From assembly GCA_001600175.1 (NCBI GenBank), contig BCJC01000003.1:496001-560000 (forward strand): a stretch of 64,000 nt of DNA. The letters run 5' to 3'. The DNA is from Erythrobasidium yunnanense. Taxonomy: Eukaryota; Basidiomycota; Cystobasidiomycetes; Erythrobasidiales; Erythrobasidiaceae. The position numbers and the translations under genes were made by a program. This document shows, piece after piece, positions 34,113 through 45,689 of this stretch; the first letter of the stretch is position 1; the number at the start of each line of letters is the position of its first letter. The notes under the pieces are model-generated. The model did no database searches and was not told where the DNA came from. It worked only from the letters and a program-made list of their open reading frames with translations.

Positions 34113-34428
34113 GTAGGAATACAGAGTGCAGAACAGCTATGCATACTGATTGCAGGACTGCTAGATACTTCGACTAATAGCGTACGCGTACAGCAGGCAC
34201 GACCGGCACCCTAGCTACGTGTATGAAGGGTCCGATCTCGTACCGAAGACAGATGACTGATATCTGAAATCCGGACACAAAGACGTCGCGCGAAACCAAG
34301 ACCAAATTTAGAATGGTAGGTGGTACCTTCCGTTCAGTTCATCATCGATGCTCTCGCCAGATGATATGTGCTGTACTACTTTGAAATGCCTTGAAGCATA
34401 TTGGTTGCTTGTGGAGCAGGGCTCCGTT
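34113..34428. other. Promoter region between the two NmrA-like copies
   Basis: This 316-bp gap precedes the start of the downstream copy and follows the stop of the upstream copy. No gene or repeat is seen. Confidence 0.5.
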
Positions 34429-35508
34429 TTATTCGAGCTTCTTCCCGCTGTTCTTGGCGACCCAGTCCTGGAAAGACAGGAGACCCGGATGTATCTTGCG
34501 TAAGCGTTCCATGTCTACCTTGGGGTAGCCGCTCTTTCTAAAGTCTATCGCATCGGGACAGAAAGAGCGTTAGCCAAACTCACGTCGAAGTCCGCCTGAA
34601 CCTGAAAGCTATGCAACTCACACAGCATCATCTGCTTGAAGTCGTATGGCAGAGCATATACCAGCCAAGTTGGCAGCAGGGAGGCGATCCACGGTCTTGC
34701 ACCTTGTGCTTTCTCGTATGCATCCAACGTCTCGTTCAACCCATATTCCCCAGCAGTAATATCGATCCTCTTGTTCTTGTACATATCTGAGTCGGGAGAG
34801 AGTAGAGCTTTTGCAGCTATGATGCCGATATCTTCGACAGCGACGAATTGGACCGGCTTCCAGCTCGACAAGGCGAAGAAGGCCCCAATGAGCATGAATC
34901 GCAGAGCGCCGGGCGCGACAGGGAAGTTGTCCTAAGGGATATTTCATAAGCAACGGTCGTACCTCGAGCTACAAATCGACTCACCATGAACGCGACTGGC
35001 CGGGTAATGGTGTACTGCAGGCCAGAGGCTTCTATGTACTGCTCAATCTGTAGAGATATAAGAGCTGAATTAGTTTTACTACGCTATACGGGAGGAATCA
35101 AACACCCACCTGATACTTCGACTGGAAGTGCGGTACCATTGTAGCTTTATCTGCGTCGCACACAGAGGTGAACACAAGGTGCTTTACTCCTGCCTTCTTT
35201 GCAGCATCCACGAAGTTCTTTCCTTGCTCGACTTCTTCATCGACGCCCTTCAGAGGGTCCGTCACTAGAAATGCGTAATCGACGTCTCGAAGTGCGTTTT
35301 CGAGTGATTCAGGCTTCAACAGGTCTGCTTCGTATGCATTGCATGATTTCTCGAGTAGCTTGACGCTCGCTTTTGAGGTAGGATTGCGGGTCAGGAAGCG
35401 TAGGGTTTTGGGAGTTGGATCGTCGAGCAAGGCATTGATGCACGCTGCGCCTTGCTTGCCCGTCGCACCACAAATCAGGTAGACTTTGCGCCGTTCAGGT
35501 TCAGACAT
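34429..35508 (-). CDS. NmrA-like NAD(P)-binding protein, upstream copy of a tandem pair
   Basis: Four exons. The product starts MSEPERRKVYLICGATGKQG and continues with the same blocks as the downstream copy: TLRFLTRNPTSKASVKLLEK, AFLVTDPLKGVDEEVEQGKN, AGVKHLVFTSVCDADKATMV, YTITRPVAFMDNFPVAPGAL, VEDIGIIAAKALLSPDSDMY, and a last exon FRKSGYPKVDMERLRKIHPG to NSGKKLE. Identity to the neighbour is high along the whole length, estimated by eye at well over half. Introns sit after SKYQ, after VAFM and inside the MLY codon in both copies. The family binds NADP and often regulates transcription or redox responses; the exact role is unknown. Confidence 0.88.
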
Positions 35509-35871
35509 GATTGCTGATGGCAAGTGTCGGAGTCGTTGAGAGCCAGACACTTCGATGTCATCTGTCTATTTCTGGGCTGTGCTTTTCACGAGCAACTCGG
35601 TGCCTAGATATTCTCACTACCTTCGCGAAATTGTGTCTTTCGACGCGCGAAACAGATACGCCTTCCTTCCTCCAAGTCCTCGCAAAGCGGTGCTTCCTGT
35701 CCTGACCGACCATTCGAGCTTTGCTGGAAGGACCAAGCAACACAAATTGGCCATGACCTGCTTTGTCTTCTATAGCCATCATCTCCAACTAGCTTGCGCT
35801 GGATCGCAAGGCTGCCACCTCGACCACCTGCCATTAGATCACTATCCTTTCTACCATCGCACCACTTCTTC
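35509..35871. other. Divergent promoter between the NmrA-like and Tvp38-type genes
   Basis: No gene is seen. Pyrimidine-rich plus-strand tracts precede the Tvp38-type start at 35872; an upstream in-frame ATG at 35794 would add 26 residues (MRWIARLPPRPPAIRSLS) and is the alternative start. Confidence 0.5.
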
Positions 35872-37048
35872 ATGCAGGATGACCACTTTCAAAGAGCTCA
35901 GCACCAACAGTTCGTCCGCCTAGTCTTAGAAGGCGCATATAACCCACCGCTAGCCAAGCGTGCTCCCAATACATTCATTAAATTCGGCTGGACGTGGAAG
36001 ACCTTCTGGACCCTCTTCGGAGCAGCAACTTTCTTAGCTCTGCTTGTTCTGTTCGAAGTCTATAAGAAGGACTTTGAGCGATGGCTTAGGCCTGCGGCGG
36101 ATTGGCTACATCAGCAAGAAAAGTGGTCTTGGATTATACCCACCCTCATTTTGGTAATACTCTCTTTTCCTCCACTCCTAGGACAGGAGATAGTTCTTCT
36201 ATTGGTCGGAGTGAGTGTAGTTGGTTTCTCATGGAGCGTCAGCTGACCATTGGAATTCCAGCTAACATACTCTCTCTGGATCGGCATCGCAATCGCTTGT
36301 GCTGGAACTATCGCTGGCGAGGCGGCATGTTTGTAAGTACGGCTGTAGAATATACGATATGCAGTGCTTAGAGACGGTGCTTCCTTCGCGGCAGCATCGC
36401 TTTCAAGCTCTTCTTCACCCAGTATGCCAGAAAGAAAGCCAAGATATCGTTAAGATGGGCAGCGACTGCTCGAGTAGCAGATGAAGTCGGCTTCAAGGGC
36501 GTCATGATTATCAGATACAGTGCAGTGCCGCCCCGTCGGTTTTTCGGATACTTCGCATCGAGCATAGGCTGACGACCGAGTGATGACAGATCTGGCCAAT
36601 CCGATATTCGCCTCGATGACAAGTATGAGCTTCTTGATGTACGTTTTACCTTCTTGCTGAACGGCTAGCAACGTTGAGCCAAGGCGTATTATGTCTGTCC
36701 AGATATAACCTCTCTGTAGCGCTATCGCTTCCGAAGACGGTCATCTTTGTCATCTTGGGATATCCAGCCAATGCCGACAAGCCCGTCACGAGGTGGGCCA
36801 CGATGGGAGCAGTAGCTTTTCTAGTAGTAGTAACCAGTTGAGTCCCAAATCTTAGACCGGTAGTTGAGGTATACTGATATTCGAGTATGCTACTATCGTC
36901 AGTCTGGGCTAGCTGGTGGATCAAGCTTCGACTAGATGTGGCCATGCGGGATCTGGAACTTGACAAGGGCGTCCAAGATCTGCAAGACGCCAAGGAGAAA
37001 GATCCAACTTTCGAGAGAGCCACGTCCGCGGCAAAGTCCTCAATCTGA
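35872..37048 (+). CDS. TVP38: Tvp38/TMEM64-family (SNARE-associated, DedA-like) membrane protein
   Basis: Six exons or so. After a soluble start (MQDDHFQRAQHQQFVRLVLE) the first helix is WTLFGAATFLALLVLFEVYK. The family core follows: IIPTLILVILSFPPLLGQEI, VGLTYSLWIGIAIACAGTIA with the GE of the re-entrant loop (GEAACF), FKGVMIIRYSAVPP, LANPIFASMTSMSFLI, and YNLSVALSLPKTVIFVILGY. These match the order of Tvp38: G-x-x-G-E loop, R-x-S-x-x-P motif, and the L-P-K block. Tvp38 sits in late Golgi vesicles; DedA/VTT relatives are lipid scramblases or transporters. The C-terminus is charged (MRDLELDKGVQDLQDAKEKD). The exon joins were chosen to restore these blocks. Confidence 0.87.
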
Positions 37049-37155
37049 TATGCTCGTGCAGTGTACTATTAGCGTTTGTCATGATACGGAGGTCTGACTT
37101 AGACCGGCCTCTTAAGCTGCAGAGATTGCTTTTTTGCGGCAGAGCCGAAGTTTAA

Positions 37156-38898
37156 CTACACTGCGACTTGCTCTTGTAAAGTGCGCTCTAATGCCCACCG
37201 TACTCCAGCCTAGTCACACATGGAGAATTCGAGTCAGCTTTTCTTGCACAATCTATCTATGTTAATACTTTCAACGCACCAAGACATCCGGCTGAACAGT
37301 TGTTGCAGGATGTATATGATGGTTGTCTTTTCCTCTGAATACACCCGTCCTGACTAGTATCGAGTTGATACCGTAATCATTTGCGCCTTGAATATCGCTG
37401 AATGGGTTATCGCCGACCTGTAAAGTCAGAGTCCATGAACAGCCAGTAAGACCAAAAGTGGGAGCGACCGAGCACGTAGGCTTACCATAAACGTCGGACC
37501 TAGCTTGCGGATAGTTTCTGCACCTTTTGGCAGTATTTCAGGGAGGTTAGATTGCTTCAGCAGCAGGCGTTCGGCGTATTGGTACGTCAAATTAGTTCTG
37601 TAAGCTGTATATTAGCTACATACGATCTTTCAGGACGCAGGAGTAGACATACGGCTTTCCGCCCGTTGTCGCTTCCAGCTCATGCCCCGTGGTCCGCCTC
37701 CACACGGCTCGAAAGGCTTCCTGGAAGGCGCCTTGGCCGTATCTTGGTTCGCGCCAATCGTTGCCCTATATCATGCTATCTCAGCATCCTATACTATTGA
37801 CAGACACGAGGACGAGCTTACCCATAGTAGGTCGGGATTCGAAAAGAAGACAGGTAACTGCTTCGTCCACCCGGGTGCATCGTGATCATCGAGGTCTTTC
37901 CATCGTCCCACTATGCCATCAGGAGAAGCGAGTACGTCTGTCATTATTTGAGTGTCGAAACCCCAATCTCTGCTATCGTGAAAAACAAAGATCGCCTTAA
38001 ACGCTATTTGGGAGAAGTCGACGGCCTGGCAGAGGGATGATGAGATACACCAGTATTTGAGAAATCAAAGATGTTGGGAAACTGACCTTTGCATTCTCGC
38101 TCTCCTGCTTCGTGACCTTGTGGAAAGGCCAAAGTTCAGGTTTCCAATTGACCAGATCCAGCGGTGTATAAACTTTCTTGAAGCCATATGAATGTGCAAC
38201 CTCTCTGCAACTATCGCCTCTTCCTCCGACTACCAGAATCGGCTCGTCTGCGTATTGCGAAGCATGTTCGCGAAAGGGTGTATGTGCTTGTATGAGCTGG
38301 TCGATCGTTATCGGGACACCCAACTCTTTAGACAACTTGTAGACACGTCTGCAGTGAGGTAAGGTTTAGTTAGACGCCTTGTCGCGCACCCCGATCTCGC
38401 GTACTCCTCTTCAGTAATCCCGCCTGCCCAGCATCATTGATCAGTAAAGCATCAGAGTTGGTATCATCCACGAGACGCACCTCCATTTGTGCACAGTATG
38501 AAGGGGAATTTGCGATTCAGTCGGTTTTCTCCAGCTAAGATCCGCAGTGCCTGTTGTCTTCCAATGTCAGGTAGATACGGACAGGCTCATACGTGCATAT
38601 TGACGTACTTTCTGTCCTTCTGGCAGGACTTTCTCTCCCACTTTGAGTACGCCCTGAATCGCCAGAGCTGCTTGTCAGCTCGGCTCTTTAGGCAATGAGG
38701 CGGTCAGTGCAGTACATCTATATCAAATATGAAGCCTGGAGTTTCTATAGGGGCAGCGGAAGTCGATTTCGCGCGAGAACAGCGTCTTGAGCATGACGAA
38801 GATAGGGCATTTTCGGCAGTAGGTCTGGCATTGTACTGAGCATCTCGTAGTGTTCCAGCAAGCTGCTTGAGCAGTCTTCTCTGCTGCATACTCTTCAA
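37156..38898 (-). CDS. HAD-superfamily phosphatase of the CECR5/YKR070W type, probably mitochondrial
   Basis: Many exons. An N-terminal presequence-like stretch (MQQRRLLKQLAGTLRDAQYN; Arg-rich, few acids) leads to GFIFDIDGVLKVGEKVLPEG, the DxD nucleophile motif of HAD hydrolases, split by an intron after DID. FILCTNGG is motif II. LVVGGRGDSCREVAHSYGFK, FHDSRDWGFDTQIMTDVL and YGQGAFQEAFRAVW are typical of the IIA subclass with a large cap, and MVGDNPFSDIQGANDYGINS is motif IV with the metal-binding Asp residues. The family (human CECR5/HDHD5, yeast YKR070W) is mitochondrial and of unknown substrate. It diverges from the NDR kinase gene by about 167 bp. Confidence 0.88.
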
Positions 38899-39065
38899 TG
38901 AACTCTGACTTGTCAGTATCGACGAAAGCTAACGACTAACGAGTAAACAGCTTGATTCCGGCCCAAATTCTGGCAGCTGAGATCAGACGACAAAGCGTAC
39001 TTGTTGCAAGACCTGAACAGTGACAAGAATCGCGCATCAGTTGCGAACAACGCTGCGATTCAGCC

Positions 39066-41394
39066 ATGTCTGCGCCCACTACGCCCATACGGCAGTCAGC
39101 GCGTCCTACAGCTGGCGCAGAAACGAGCACAAACGGCCATCATGGGCGCAGTGCAATCCAACAGAACCAAAACTTGAGGAGCGGGCAGCCTATGGTCTCT
39201 GCCATCCCTACAAGACTTCAGCAGAATCCCGCGACTGGCGGTAGCGAACTTACGGTTCAACAACTACTGGCGCAGTCACAGTCGCCAGCGAATCTACACA
39301 CTAGAGATGACTACAAGCGCGAGGCAACATCAGCTCCAGGCTCGTCCGCTGCCAACAACACCGGTCTCGCGTCATGGCGGAAAGGACAAGGTTTCAAAGC
39401 ATGGGAAACAGAACTGCTCAGAAGCGCAGAGGTCAAGCGTAAAGCTGATGTAGCACAACTGTGTAAGCCCGAAAGAAACGCGTATATCTGTCTGTACTGA
39501 TCAAGCCATCCTGACCCTGTTTGTCTGTATGAATCGCACAGACTTCCTAGAGTGAGCTTGCTCGATTGTCTGTCATATGAGATTGCGGTACTGATATATG
39601 CTCCGTAGCTACTATTTCGATCTCATCTCTTATGTCGGTGCACGGCGGAAGCGGTTACAGACCTTCAAAGACGATGTCGCAAAGCGTGAGGTGCGTACCA
39701 GCAAGCCCTTAATCCACAGCATCCTGAAGCTAAGTCACAAATGGATCAGGTGTCTGGATCTGCTTTACAATCCGAATGGACTTCCTACAGCGGGCGCGAG
39801 CGAGCGAATCTCCGCAAGCGGCGTACGAAGCTACGTCTGGAAGCTTTCCATATCATCGTACAAGTCGGGCAAGGTGGCTATGGCGAAGTCTTCTTGGCGC
39901 GCAAAAAGGATTCGGGAGAAGTTGTTGCGCTGAAGAAGATGAAGAAGAAGACTTTGGCCAAGATGGATGAAGTTCGCCATGTGCTTGTTGAAAGAGATAT
40001 TTTGACGAACACCAAGTCGCCATGGCTTGTAGCCCTGCTGTATGCTTTCCAGGATCCTACGAACATCTACCTGGCAATGGTGAGGGGGTCGCGATTTTAC
40101 AGACAGAAGCCTACCTAACGGACTTATCTGAAGGAATACGTGCCTGGTGGTGATTTCAGAACCCTGCTCAACAACTCCGGAGTGCTGAAGGAGGAACATG
40201 CCAAGTTCTACATTGCGGAAATGTTCTTGTCGGTGGAAGCGCTTCACAAGCTTGGCTACATCCATCGGGATCTAAAGCCTGAGGTAGGAACGTCATCAAG
40301 TGCAAATCGTGAGGTCAGACTGAATTTATCTGTCTCTACAGAACTTCCTGATTGACAAGACCGGTCACATCAAACTTACCGATTTCGGACTCGCAACAGG
40401 CAATCTGAATCCAGGTCGCATAGAGTCTATGAAGCACAAGCTCGATGCTGTGAAGGACACGGACGTGATCTATCGCAGCACGAAAGAGATGAAGGATATC
40501 TACAAGAGCTTACGGAAAGTAGAGGGTAGAACAGCAGACTCTATCGTCGGTTCACCAGATTACATGGCGATTGAATGCATGAAGGGACACCCATACTCCT
40601 TCTCGGTCGACTATTGGTCATTAGGATGTATATTGTTTGAGTTCTTGGCTGGATATCCGCCATTCTCGGGCGCGACGCCTGAAGAAACTTGGGCGAACCT
40701 CAAGAACTGGAGCAAGACGTTGCGAAGACCCCATTATGAACGACCTGAAGATCGGATATTCAACCTTAGTGACAACGGGTGGTCCGCTATCACACAGTGC
40801 GTTCTGCTCAACGAGTCCATACCGCCCTCATTGCTGACTGACGATATGGCTCACCTCTTGTCTGCCAGCCTCATTGCCGATAAAGCGCATCGATCCTCCA
40901 CCCTTGACCAAGTCAAGCAGCATCCATTCTACGCAGGAATTGCATGGGATTCTTTGCGCGACACACCTGCACCATTTGTGCCTGCTCTTGACTCCGAAGT
41001 CGATGCAGGCTACTTCGATGACTTTTCCAATCCAGGTAAGCCGATTGTATTGCGAAAACACACTTTCGGCGGCAATCACTGAGACCTTCGAAATCTGCAT
41101 CATCTCATCTCTGTATCCTTCTCACTCTTCAGCCGATGCTGCCAAATATGCGGAAGTCTTCGAGAAGCAGAAGAACGTCGAGAAGATCAAGGAGCAGGAC
41201 GAGCCGTTCAATAGGGGCGTCTGGGTCGGCTTCACGTTCAAGGGCAAAGCGCCTAACGACAATGGCGAAGAGGTAGGTATCGGAACAAATAGAGGGAAGA
41301 ACCTACATTGACGAAATCTTTATAAAACGACCAGATTCTTGGTCTTGCCAAGTCGACCGACGACGACGATGAGGCTCTGAGAGTCATGTTCTAA
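39066..41394 (+). CDS. DBF2: NDR-family protein kinase of the Dbf2/Sid2 class
   Basis: Eight or so exons; exon 39542-39551 is only 10 nt. The N-terminus is Gln/Ser-rich. [20 protein letters not shown] is the Mob1-binding segment. The kinase has [15 protein letters not shown] (P-loop), VALKKMKKK (VAIK Lys), [14 protein letters not shown] (HRD), LTDFGLATG (DFG), an NDR-type long activation segment and [20 protein letters not shown] (APE-equivalent region). The hydrophobic motif is VGFTFKGK near the C-terminus. [18 protein letters not shown] and the SPDYMA block are typical of Dbf2/Sid2, the mitotic exit/septation kinase, rather than Cbk1/Orb6. A 72-bp in-frame intron in subdomain XI (after SAIT) should be removed. 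Confidence 0.92.
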
Positions 41395-41583
41395 GCCTCC
41401 CTCCACAGTCTACTTTCGGCTTCAACCCCACATCTCGATATGTGTATCTGGTCCATTTTTTCGCGAGTTCGCATCAGGGATTAGTATTGAGTATTGATCA
41501 TTGGACTGGCTTCCCGTTCTAGTCATTGGTTCTTGTACAACAAGCATAAGTTTATGTACTCTTATCATGCACTAACTATGTTT

Positions 41584-42401
41584 CTAGCTCTTCTCGTCCG
41601 ATGCAGCCCATATCGCCTGCTCAACTTTAGCAGCCGTCCATCCTTCGCCCTCTTCACTCTCTATTTCTTGCTTATTCAGCTGTTCGGCCTTTGCTGAACA
41701 TTTTGCTCGCACTTTCTCCCAGTTCGCGATCGTGTAATCCAATTTGCCAGTCTTGGGATTCTTGATATTGAAAGCAAGCATGACTTCGTCTGATAGGAAA
41801 GGACAAGAGCCCTCTGCGCTTGCGACTGATAAAATCGCAGACGCGGTAGCTGGCCCGATTCCTTTCAGACTTGTTAGAGAGTCCATAGCCTGGACAGTAG
41901 TTAGAGATGTGCTTGAATACAGAAGTATTGACTTGCTATGTACCTCTTTTGGGTTATCTCGCGCCGCGATGAAAGCTTGACGCGTTATGTTCTTGACCTC
42001 TTCTGCTGTTAAAGCGTTCGCAAATCGCATGAGCGGCCTAGGACAAGCGTCAGCCAGCAATAGAGGTTGATACTATGAGCTAGTACTTACCTCATCTTGC
42101 CTCTCTGCAGTCAACGAGGCATTAGTATAGAATGAGATCCGCTAGCCGGCTAGGTTGGAAGCACCGTGATCTTCCACTCTACGATGCGACATAGTTCATC
42201 TTTCAGTAGGTAGCCATAGAGAGTGTCCTCTGAGAAGCGCGATTGTACGAGATCCGGCAGGTCTTTCCGGACGAAGCGGTCGAGGTCAGGCAATTTGGCC
42301 CGCCGTTTCGTAGTCTTCGCATGCTCTTGAATAGCAGAGTCATAGCCAGCACAAGCAGCCTTCCATTCTTCGAGCGAATCCGAGTTAGCAAGTTTCGACA
42401 T
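41584..42401 (-). CDS. Conserved fungal protein with a helix-hairpin-helix motif
   Basis: Three exons (42165-42401, 42091-42104, 41584-42037; frame-checked) give 234 residues; the middle exon is 14 nt. Blocks recognised from a fungal family of unknown function are present: SEDTLYGYLLKDELCRIVEW, KITRGKMRPLMRFANAL (made by the microexon), then LKGIGPATASAILSVAS, a helix-hairpin-helix that in other proteins grips the DNA backbone, and CPFLSDEVMLAF. No catalytic residues could be assigned. The C-terminus is Glu/Ala-rich. A DNA-repair role has been suggested for look-alikes only by the motif; I treat it as unknown. Confidence 0.82.
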
Positions 42402-42516
42402 TCCACATGTTCGCAGGCTAACAAGCCTTAGGTATAAATGACAACAAGGACCAGAGCTAGCGCACGACGTGATGTACGCATCTGATGACCAACCATGAGG
42501 ATAGCTTACCGGTACC

Positions 42517-43946
42517 CTACACAACCTCGGACGTGAGAGTCTTACCGTCGGAGCCCAGCTTATATACATAATTCTGTCCCGGCTGATAAGCGTCTCCACA
42601 CTCGAGCGTAACAGACTTGATATGAGCCTCAAAAGTCATGTTATTGGCCACGTATCGAGGATCTTCCCAGTTGATTCCCTTCGGCGCGCCTGTTCAGACC
42701 AATGTCAGGATCGATGCGGCAAAGCAGTCAGGGAGAGGGTGTCGATGTACCTGCCCATTCTCTTGTGCCAGCGTTGGGCGACATGCCGCCAGGACAGATA
42801 CTGTCATAGCGTGAACTATTAGCCCGATCCTGACTTTCGGACTAGCGGCTCACCTCATCTGCATGAACATCGGCAGCTCAGGGATATGAAACTGAGATGG
42901 CGTGACTTTGCGAACTTCGTTTCCGTCAATGCTCCATTTGACAGCGTCTCTACTCCAATCGAGATCGTCTGTGAGTCTCGTGAGCCAGTCGACTTTAGGT
43001 AACGCCTGGGATGCTACTTACACTTGTGCATGCTCATTGATGTGTCTGCGTTGGCGCCGGAATACAGAGGTTGGCCTGCTGCGTTCTTGGCGGCCAGATC
43101 CCAGATGGTAGCCGATGATTTGTGACTCTGCAAAAGCAGGCATGAGCTACATTATCGGTTCAGGATGCCTCAACCCACATAACACATATTGGTCTGTAGT
43201 TCTGTAAGCTTGGAGCCTACAAATTCGATCTTAATGGGTTTATCAGCTAGCTTCAAGGTCAAGTACTTTGACTAGACTTACATCCAGCTCCTCCGTATCT
43301 TGACTAATTAGAATAGCTGCAGAGACTACTCCACCTGACCAGGCGGTCTGCAAATCGATGATCATACGGCCGTACCGCATGGCTCGCGTAGACGTCAACG
43401 CCGTGCCCATGCTCTTCGAGTCCTCGTTAAGTGTGAGAACGATGCTGTCGACAGTTTGACCGATGTTACCATTGAGAACTACAAAGTCGACGTTGTCCGG
43501 GTCAGGGGACGTGTAGTCGTTCGCCAGTGCTATTCTTGCGTTACCGCCTTGACCGAAGGTATACTGTGAACTGATCTGAGCATCTTCTGTGGATAGATAA
43601 ACGGACTTACTGTCTTGCTTTGACAGACAGGAACTGCTTGACAGCTATCGAGTGCAGTGGAGAATGCAACTCGACAGTTTGCGCCGCAATGCGCAGGGGT
43701 ACTGCCACTGAAAGAGGATCTTACTTCCGCCATTTTGACAAATACAGACGAGCTTACCAGTAGCCGGCGGATCTGAAAGGTCAAATATCAGCCGCTGCAT
43801 CCAATCAGAGATCGATCGACTTACGAGCAGCATGGCGCATCTTCTGGACATTTGGCATCACCGTTATCGTGACCGCAGCGGGGCCCTTCTTGCGCGAGGG
43901 TATGTATGACAAGTAAGGTCAGGGTCAGGAGTACTGAGGACAGCAT
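42517..43946 (-). CDS. Crh-like chitin-glucan transglycosylase (GH16) with a chitin-binding module, downstream copy
   Basis: Signal peptide MLSSVLLTLTLLVIHTLAQ, then a Cys-rich chitin-binding (CBM18-like) module: CGHDNGDAKCPEDAPCCS joined through a 15-nt microexon (43758-43772) to SAGYCGSTPAHCGANCRV. The GH16 domain has TRAMRYGRMIIDLQTAWSGG, the catalytic ExDxE as EELDIEFVGS with an intron between D and I, WDLAAKNAAGQPLYSGANAD, and VKWSIDGNEVRKVTP ... QMSIWPGGMSPNAGTREWAG. Crh enzymes link chitin to beta-glucan in the fungal wall. It ends YKLGSDGKTLTSEVV with no GPI tail, so it is likely secreted or loosely wall-bound. A close paralogue lies directly upstream. Confidence 0.9.
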
Positions 43947-44177
43947 GCTGCTGTCAGAGTGGAGTGGTCGCATTATCCGCACGAGTAGTCATGGTGGTAT
44001 ATTGTGTGCTTCGGGTCAGATACGATGAAGCTTCAGCGGGAGGAGGGCGTAGCGGATGCCTGCCGAAGGCTCCGGACATCAAGCATACGCTTGTGGGTAT
44101 ACTTCGCCGATGCGAATCTGCGGCATGTACAGTAGCTACACCCTGCCCTAGGTGTCCGCGCTGGTGTCTTTCCAATT

Positions 44178-45689
44178 TCAGACTACGGTTGACGTTGTTG
44201 TTTTGCCGTCTCCCGCCAGCTTATACGAGTAGACTTGGTCCGGTCGATACGCATCATCGCATTCGAGGGTGACTGATTTGACAAATACCTCGAACGTAGA
44301 ATTACGAGCCAAAAATCGCGGATCCTTCCAGTTAATTCCGTTGGGAGCACCTACCAATTATCGTCAGTATCTATGTAGCTTGTCGGCATGAAACTTGTAC
44401 CGACCTGCCCAGTCTCTCGTTCCTGCCGACGGCGAGCTGCCCCCAGGCCAGATGCTGTAGCCAATACGGAGATCAGCAATCGCAAGGGCGCGATCTGGCG
44501 GGGCCGTTTACGGACCTCATCTGCATGAACATCGGTAGTTCTGGTACGTGGAAGTCAGAAGACTTGACCGTACGCACATGATTGCCGTCGATGCGCCAAA
44601 TTAACGAGTCCTTGCTCCATTCTACATCATCTACAGGAGATGTATCTCAGTGTCGTCAGAGTAGTATCGATAGGCAAGATGACTGACAAGTATGTATGCT
44701 AGTTGAGGTATCCTTGTTGGCGCCGTAGATCGCCTTGTCCCCGTCGGCCTTTGCAAGTGCGAGATCCCATACTGAACCAGTGGCTTTATAATTCTGTATA
44801 TACGACTCAGTTTCATTGCTGTCTTTAGTTCAGGCCTCTGCGTACATAAAACAGATTTGTCTGCATTTGCGTCGTTTGGGAGCCTACAAACTCGATCTGC
44901 AGGGCAAGTATTAGTCTCGTCTAAATGCTTTGAGGGACCACCTCCATCGATCTCCTCTGTCGTTTGACCAATTAGAATGGCAGCCGACACGACACCGCCT
45001 GACCAAGCGGTTTGAAGCTCTACGCTCATACGGCCGTACCGCATAGCACGGGTCGCAGCTAGCGCTGTTCCAGTCATTTTCGAGTCGTCGTTCAGCGTCA
45101 GCACGATTCCGTCCGCTGCGTGTCCGACATTGCCTATCACCAGCTACGTCAGATCGTCTCGCCAGCGAAGAAGGGTGGACTGACCATTCATGATGACGAA
45201 ATCTACATTGTCAGGATCGGGAACGAGATAGTCTTCCGCCATTGCTAGTCGAGCATTGCCCTCATCTCCGAAGGTATACTGGTTGAGAAGTCAGACTTTG
45301 CAGCAGTACGGGCGCAGGCTGAACTTACGGTTTTCGTTTGGCATACGGGAACAGGGAAGCAGCTGTCGAGGGTTGCCGAGAACTCAACTCGGCAATTCGC
45401 TCCGCAGTGAAGCGGTGAAGTAGAAGGACCGCTATGAACCTATCTCAGCGTGTATTCCGTAGGTGCAGGTCAAGAGTAAGCTGACCAGTAGCCTGCCGAT
45501 CTGTATATACTGACCTCAGCAGATGTCCATAGCGACAGAGGAGTGAACGTACGAACAGCAGGGCGACGACTCGGGACACTTTTTGGCGCCGTTACCGTGC
45601 CCACATAGGATTCCGTCTTGAGCGTTGACTAAGCATAGGCATATTACGGAGAGGATTAGAATCGCTTGAAAAAGGGGTATGCGGGCCAT
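44178..45689 (-). CDS. Crh-like chitin-glucan transglycosylase (GH16) with a chitin-binding module, upstream copy
   Basis: Same design as its neighbour: signal peptide MARIPLFQAILILSVICLCL, chitin-binding module CGHGNGAKKCPESSPCCS plus the 15-nt microexon 45486-45500 and SAGYCGPSTSPLHCGANC, then the GH16 core ATRAMRYGRMSVELQTAWSG. The catalytic motif reads EEIDIEFVGSQ only if the intron is cut exactly after the Asp codon, but there the sequence is GGAGGTGG, and neither nearby GT keeps the frame. The branch (ACTAATAC) and acceptor (CTGCAG) are normal and the downstream exons are intact (KATGSVWDLALAKADGDKAI). So either a non-canonical donor is used, the sequence has an error, or this copy is inactive. 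It ends YKLAGDGKTTTSTVV. Confidence 0.82.
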
